Source: Lactobacillus sp. (GTDB lineage Bacteria > Bacillota > Bacilli > Lactobacillales > Lactobacillaceae). From it: DNA of 6,914 nt. Below, piece after piece: positions 5,301 to 6,914 of the stretch. The stretch covers positions 1 through 6,914 of the forward strand of contig DMZB01000202.1 in NCBI GenBank assembly GCA_003482405.1. The letters are read 5' to 3'. The notes beneath the pieces were generated by a model. That model saw only the letters and a list, made by a program, of their open reading frames with translations. It searched no databases and was not told the origin of the DNA. The first letter of the stretch is position 1. Each line of letters opens with the position of its first letter. A program made the position numbers and the translations under genes.

Positions 5301-5308
5301 GCTATACT
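5300..5308 (+). promoter_or_regulatory. Extended -10 promoter of the holin-like toxin transcript
   Basis: TGCTATACT forms an extended -10 (TGn plus TATACT at 5303-5308) immediately after the terminator. The -35 region reads GGGTTT at 17-bp spacing and is poor, so the extended -10 would carry the promoter. Expected start near 5315, giving a leader of about 240 bases. The same element is kept in the second copy (6706-6714). Confidence 0.55.
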
Positions 5309-5553
5309 TCTACTTACCGAAAAGTGAAGACGGTTTTGAGAGTGCTCACGAAGCACGGTAGAAAGTGAGCAATAACATGAAATAGCTGTTGTGAAGGTGA
5401 ACTTTGCCTTTACAACAGCTATTTCGGGTTATGCACAGCTTTCTGTGCGTCAGTGACACGTTTGGTGACTTTGGCGTCTGAAAGAAGATGGTGCTAATGG
5501 GGTAAAGAAACTTTGCCGTATTGCCGCAGAATCTGATGGAAAGGAGTTACCTC

Positions 5554-5661
5554 GTGTCCGTAAAGGATGCACTGCAGCTAATGTTGGGGTTTGCCACGTT
5601 CGTTTTGGCCCTCCTGGCATTAGTCGTTGAGTTAATAGTGGCCTTCATGGCCTACTGTTAA
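5554..5661 (+). CDS. Small holin-like toxin peptide (type I toxin-antitoxin)
   Basis: A 35-residue peptide starts at GTG: SVKDALQLMLGF, then a single hydrophobic helix (FATFVLALLALVVELIVAFMA, quoted in part) to a C-terminal AYC. This matches the putative holin-like toxin family of lactobacilli and other Firmicutes, related in plan to TxpA/BsrG peptides of B. subtilis: a short polar start, an L-M-L/I-x-F block and one membrane helix. Such peptides insert in the membrane and harm the cell when made in excess. AAAGGAG at 5540-5546 is 7 bases before the GTG, which decides the start. An in-frame ATG at 5536 would add six residues but would place the ribosome binding site inside the gene. Family members often end in several lysines, while this one ends Ala-Tyr-Cys. 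A convergent antisense RNA (5665-5775) should act as the antitoxin. Confidence 0.8.
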   Translation: MSVKDALQLMLGFATFVLALLALVVELIVAFMAYC

Positions 5662-5664
5662 CAT

Positions 5665-5708
5665 AAAAAACGAGCAGTCGTCTCATCTTTGGCTGATGAC
5701 GATTGCTC
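5665..5708 (-). terminator. Intrinsic terminator of the antisense RNA
   Basis: Read on the minus strand, a stem (GAGCAATCG with CGACTGCTC, plus inner GATGA/TCATC pairs and a 2-base bulge; plus-strand arms 5672-5680 and 5700-5708) is followed by GTTTTTTATG. The U-run is on the minus strand only, so this terminates leftward transcription. It lies 3 bases past the toxin stop codon. Confidence 0.75.
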
Positions 5709-5743
5709 AATAATTGTCTGCACCACCGCTCTTGCGGATCGGT

Positions 5744-5773
5744 AGGGGCCGCCACTACAATGGCGGCCTCTTT
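5744..5773 (+). terminator. Probable terminator of the toxin mRNA
   Basis: A GC-rich stem of 11 bp (5744-5754 with 5761-5771, one G-U pair) and a 6-base loop CTACAA is followed by TTTACGTTGTT. The U-run is imperfect. On the opposite strand the same stem forms the 5' hairpin of the antisense RNA, so the two transcripts would meet through complementary stem-loops. Confidence 0.5.
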
Positions 5774-5983
5774 ACGTTGTTACTATAACACCTACATTGA
5801 AAAAAAACTACGCTAAAGCCTGATATTAAAGTATTTATATTGACCAAAATTCAATTAGATTTTATTTTTGTGTAAAAGACAATTGCATTCCCAAGGATTC
5901 ATTCAAATACTTATATCGTTCTATTTAATTCAACGATCTCTCACCTCTGCCGATTTTAGAACCTCGTTTTTGTGAAATCTATT
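5774..5983. other. A/T-rich spacer, no gene seen
   Basis: Apart from the antisense promoter at its left edge this stretch holds no supported gene on either strand. A 6-bp hairpin (ATCGTT at 5915-5920 with AACGAT at 5932-5937) lies downstream of the acetyltransferase stop but has no U-run, so I do not call it a terminator. Confidence 0.5.
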
Positions 5984-6517
5984 TTAGTTGGTTATCTTAT
6001 TGAAACGTGTCCATCGCACCGCATCGACTGGCCCATAAATCAAATGAATCGCGTTAGTTAGCCGTTCCTGCTGTTTGAAACCGCAAGCCGCTGCCACGTG
6101 TAGACTCGCTTTGTTTTGAACCGCAATTTTTAAATCAATTTGCCTTAATCGCAAGATTTCAAATCCATATTGAACAAGACGGTCAACGGACGCACACATT
6201 ATTCCGTTTCCTTGAGCGTCTTCACTGAGCCAATACCCAATTTCAGCAGTTTGCTTCCTCAAATCCAACTCAACAAAACTAATTCGCCCCACGAGCTGAT
6301 GGCGCCAGTAAATGCTGAATTGCGTCGGTTGATTTTGATCAGCCTTGACTGCCGCTCGTATTGTACGCTCCTGATCTGCCAACGTTTCAACCTTGAGTGC
6401 CCATGGCAACCACTTGGCTAATTGCGCCTGATTTGCTTGAATCAACCCAAAATAGTCCGCTGCCTCTGATTGTTGGAGTGTTTGCAATTTTAACTCATCA
6501 TTTACTATCAGCTGCAT
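5984..6517 (-). CDS. GNAT acetyltransferase, RimJ/RimL-like
   Basis: The 177-residue protein is a full-length RimJ/RimL-type GNAT enzyme transferring acetyl from acetyl-CoA to an amine, possibly a protein N-terminus, an amino acid or a small molecule. Seen in order: LAKWLPWA near residue 33-40 (typical of the YdaF/RimL group), FSIYWRHQLVGRISF (67-81), then EIGYWLSEDAQGNGIM (92-107) containing the acetyl-CoA pyrophosphate loop Q-G-N-G-I-M, and VQNKASLHVAAACGF (133-147), the usual N-K-A-S and C-G-F blocks. The usual Q/R-x-x-G-x-G/A loop is present as Q102-G-N-G-I-M, so it should bind cofactor. AAAAGGAAT is about 10 bases before the ATG. It is a single gene between the two repeat copies. No clear terminator follows. 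A minus-strand TTGACC (6592-6597) could be a -35, but no good -10 is spaced from it. Confidence 0.88.
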   Translation of the reverse strand: MQLIVNDELKLQTLQQSEAADYFGLIQANQAQLAKWLPWALKVETLADQERTIRAAVKADQNQPTQFSIYWRHQLVGRISFVELDLRKQTAEIGYWLSEDAQGNGIMCASVDRLVQYGFEILRLRQIDLKIAVQNKASLHVAAACGFKQQERLTNAIHLIYGPVDAVRWTRFNKITN

Positions 6518-6600
6518 TGATTGCTCATTCCTTTTGCCTGATATCTTAGTTCATTTAGCGTACCACTTTAAAGCTATCAGGACTAAATATCGGTCAAAGT

Positions 6601-6914
6601 ATTATTTTCCTAATTACCTTCTATAAAGGCATTTATAGCGGTTCTCTGTCTAATTGAAACGGCATGAAATCCTCATCAAAATCAAGGGTTTCATGCCGTT
6701 TGCTTTGCTATACTTCTACTTACCGAGAAGTGAAGACGGTTTTGAGAGTGCTCACGAAGCACGGTAGAAAGTGAGCAATAACATGAAATAGCTGTTGTGA
6801 AGGTGAACTTTGCCTTTACAACAGCTATTTCGGGTTATGCACAGCTTTCTGTGCGTCAGTGACACGTTTGGTGACTTTGGCGTCCTTGACGTCTGAAAGA
6901 AGATGGTGCTAATG
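6601..6914 (+). repeat. Repeat copy B: leader of a second small-toxin locus, cut by the window end
   Basis: This is the second copy of 5195-5499. It keeps the terminator stem (6657-6674 with 6684-6701), the extended -10 TGCTATACT (6706-6714), the 19-bp hairpin and the GCACAG/CTGTGC hairpin. It carries one extra 9-bp segment, CTTGACGTC, at 6885-6893. If the copy is complete, a toxin start codon should lie about 55 bases beyond the window end. It stands upstream of the acetyltransferase gene and transcribes away from it. Confidence 0.85.
6657..6706 (+). terminator. Terminator hairpin before the second toxin promoter (copy B)
   Basis: It is an 18-base stem equal to that at 5251-5295, with one C-A mismatch beside the loop and one G-U pair, followed by TTTGCTTTGC. 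No plus-strand gene precedes it in this window, so its retention here suggests it belongs to the repeat unit rather than to the upstream gene. Confidence 0.6.

Larger units (their letters stand above)
5195..5499 (+). repeat. Repeat copy A: terminator hairpin plus structured leader of the small-toxin locus
   Basis: This stretch aligns with 6601-6914 at a constant offset of 1406 bases until one 9-bp indel. Positions 5251-5478 differ from the other copy at only 4 sites, and 5322-5478 (157 bases) are identical. From 5195 to 5250 similarity is weaker. The unit contains an 18-bp terminator-like stem, an extended -10, and several hairpins: GTGCT/AGCAC (5342-5356), a 19-bp stem (5379-5397 with 5407-5425) and GCACAG/CTGTGC (5433-5448). 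It forms the long leader of the holin-like toxin gene at 5554. No transposase or recombinase is associated with either copy in the window. Confidence 0.9.
5665..5775 (-). ncRNA. Predicted antisense RNA antitoxin, convergent with the toxin mRNA
   Basis: A minus-strand extended -10 TGTTATAGT (TATAGT at 5782-5787) gives a start near 5775, and a U-run terminator ends it near 5665, so the RNA is about 110 bases. It is fully complementary to the 3' untranslated part of the toxin mRNA and does not reach the coding frame. This is the TxpA/RatA or BsrG/SR4 type of layout, where the antisense RNA pairs with the mRNA tail to cause decay or block translation. The -35 (TAGTTT) is poor. The RNA has no worthwhile open frame. 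Existence and function are inferred from layout. Confidence 0.6.

Noticed and set aside
5377..5385. Two-codon frame ATG AAA TAG at the base of the 19-bp hairpin
   Set aside because: It has no ribosome binding site and is too short to judge; it lies in the stem itself.
5915..5937. Hairpin ATCGTT/AACGAT downstream of the acetyltransferase
   Set aside because: Only 6 bp with an 11-base A/T loop and no U-run on the relevant strand, so not a convincing terminator.
6170..6421. Plus-strand frame of 83 codons inside the acetyltransferase
   Set aside because: It is antisense to a gene with clear GNAT motifs and has no plausible start.
5195..6914. CRISPR array or insertion sequence as the cause of the long repeat
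   Set aside because: There are only two copies about 1.4 kb apart, no short regular spacers, no transposase frame and no terminal inverted repeats at the copy edges.
1..6914. tRNA, rRNA or riboswitch
   Set aside because: No cloverleaf, ribosomal RNA or known riboswitch core was recognised. The only strongly structured RNA region is the repeated toxin leader.

Overview
The window looks like chromosomal DNA of a low-GC Gram-positive bacterium, most likely a lactobacillus (Lactobacillaceae). This rests on strong GGAGG-type ribosome binding sites, a YqkB-type HesB-like protein, a RelB/DinJ antitoxin paired with a PemK/MazF toxin, and a small holin-like toxin of the type found in lactobacilli. 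The species cannot be fixed from the sequence. It is an accessory-type region of small transcription units, several with their own regulator.

Layout. (1) 1-268: broken remnant of a DAK/FakA-like protein. (2) 330-1251, minus: a TetR-family regulator followed by a YqkB-like HesB-fold protein, one two-gene operon. Its promoter is flanked by a 15-bp inverted repeat that is a good autoregulatory operator. (3) 1457-2078, plus: an overlapping type II toxin-antitoxin pair that mixes a RelB/DinJ antitoxin with a PemK/MazF-fold toxin, ending in a long perfect terminator at 2122-2171. (4) 2206-3913: an HxlR-family regulator divergent from a DHA1-like MFS efflux permease. (5) 3924-5146: a carboxymuconolactone decarboxylase (CMD) family gene divergent from a MerR-family regulator plus a small four-helix membrane protein. 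The CMD promoter has a 19-bp spacer carrying a perfect 14-bp palindrome, which is the MerR-activated promoter architecture. (6) 5195-5790: a type I toxin-antitoxin locus with a structured leader, a 35-residue holin-like toxin (5554-5661, too short for most gene callers) and a convergent antisense RNA of about 110 nt. (7) 5984-6517, minus: a RimJ/RimL-like GNAT acetyltransferase. (8) 6601-6914: a second copy of the leader of element 6, cut by the window end, so a second toxin gene is expected just outside.

How the parts fit: three regulator-plus-effector modules (TetR/HesB-like, HxlR/MFS, MerR/CMD/membrane protein) look like separate stress or xenobiotic responses, each with its candidate operator. 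Two unrelated toxin-antitoxin systems lie between them. The most interesting item is the duplicated leader of the small-toxin locus: 157 nt are identical between copies, mutually exclusive hairpins can form, and the one indel is 9 bp and stays in frame with a small leader ORF. The two copies are direct repeats flanking the acetyltransferase gene.
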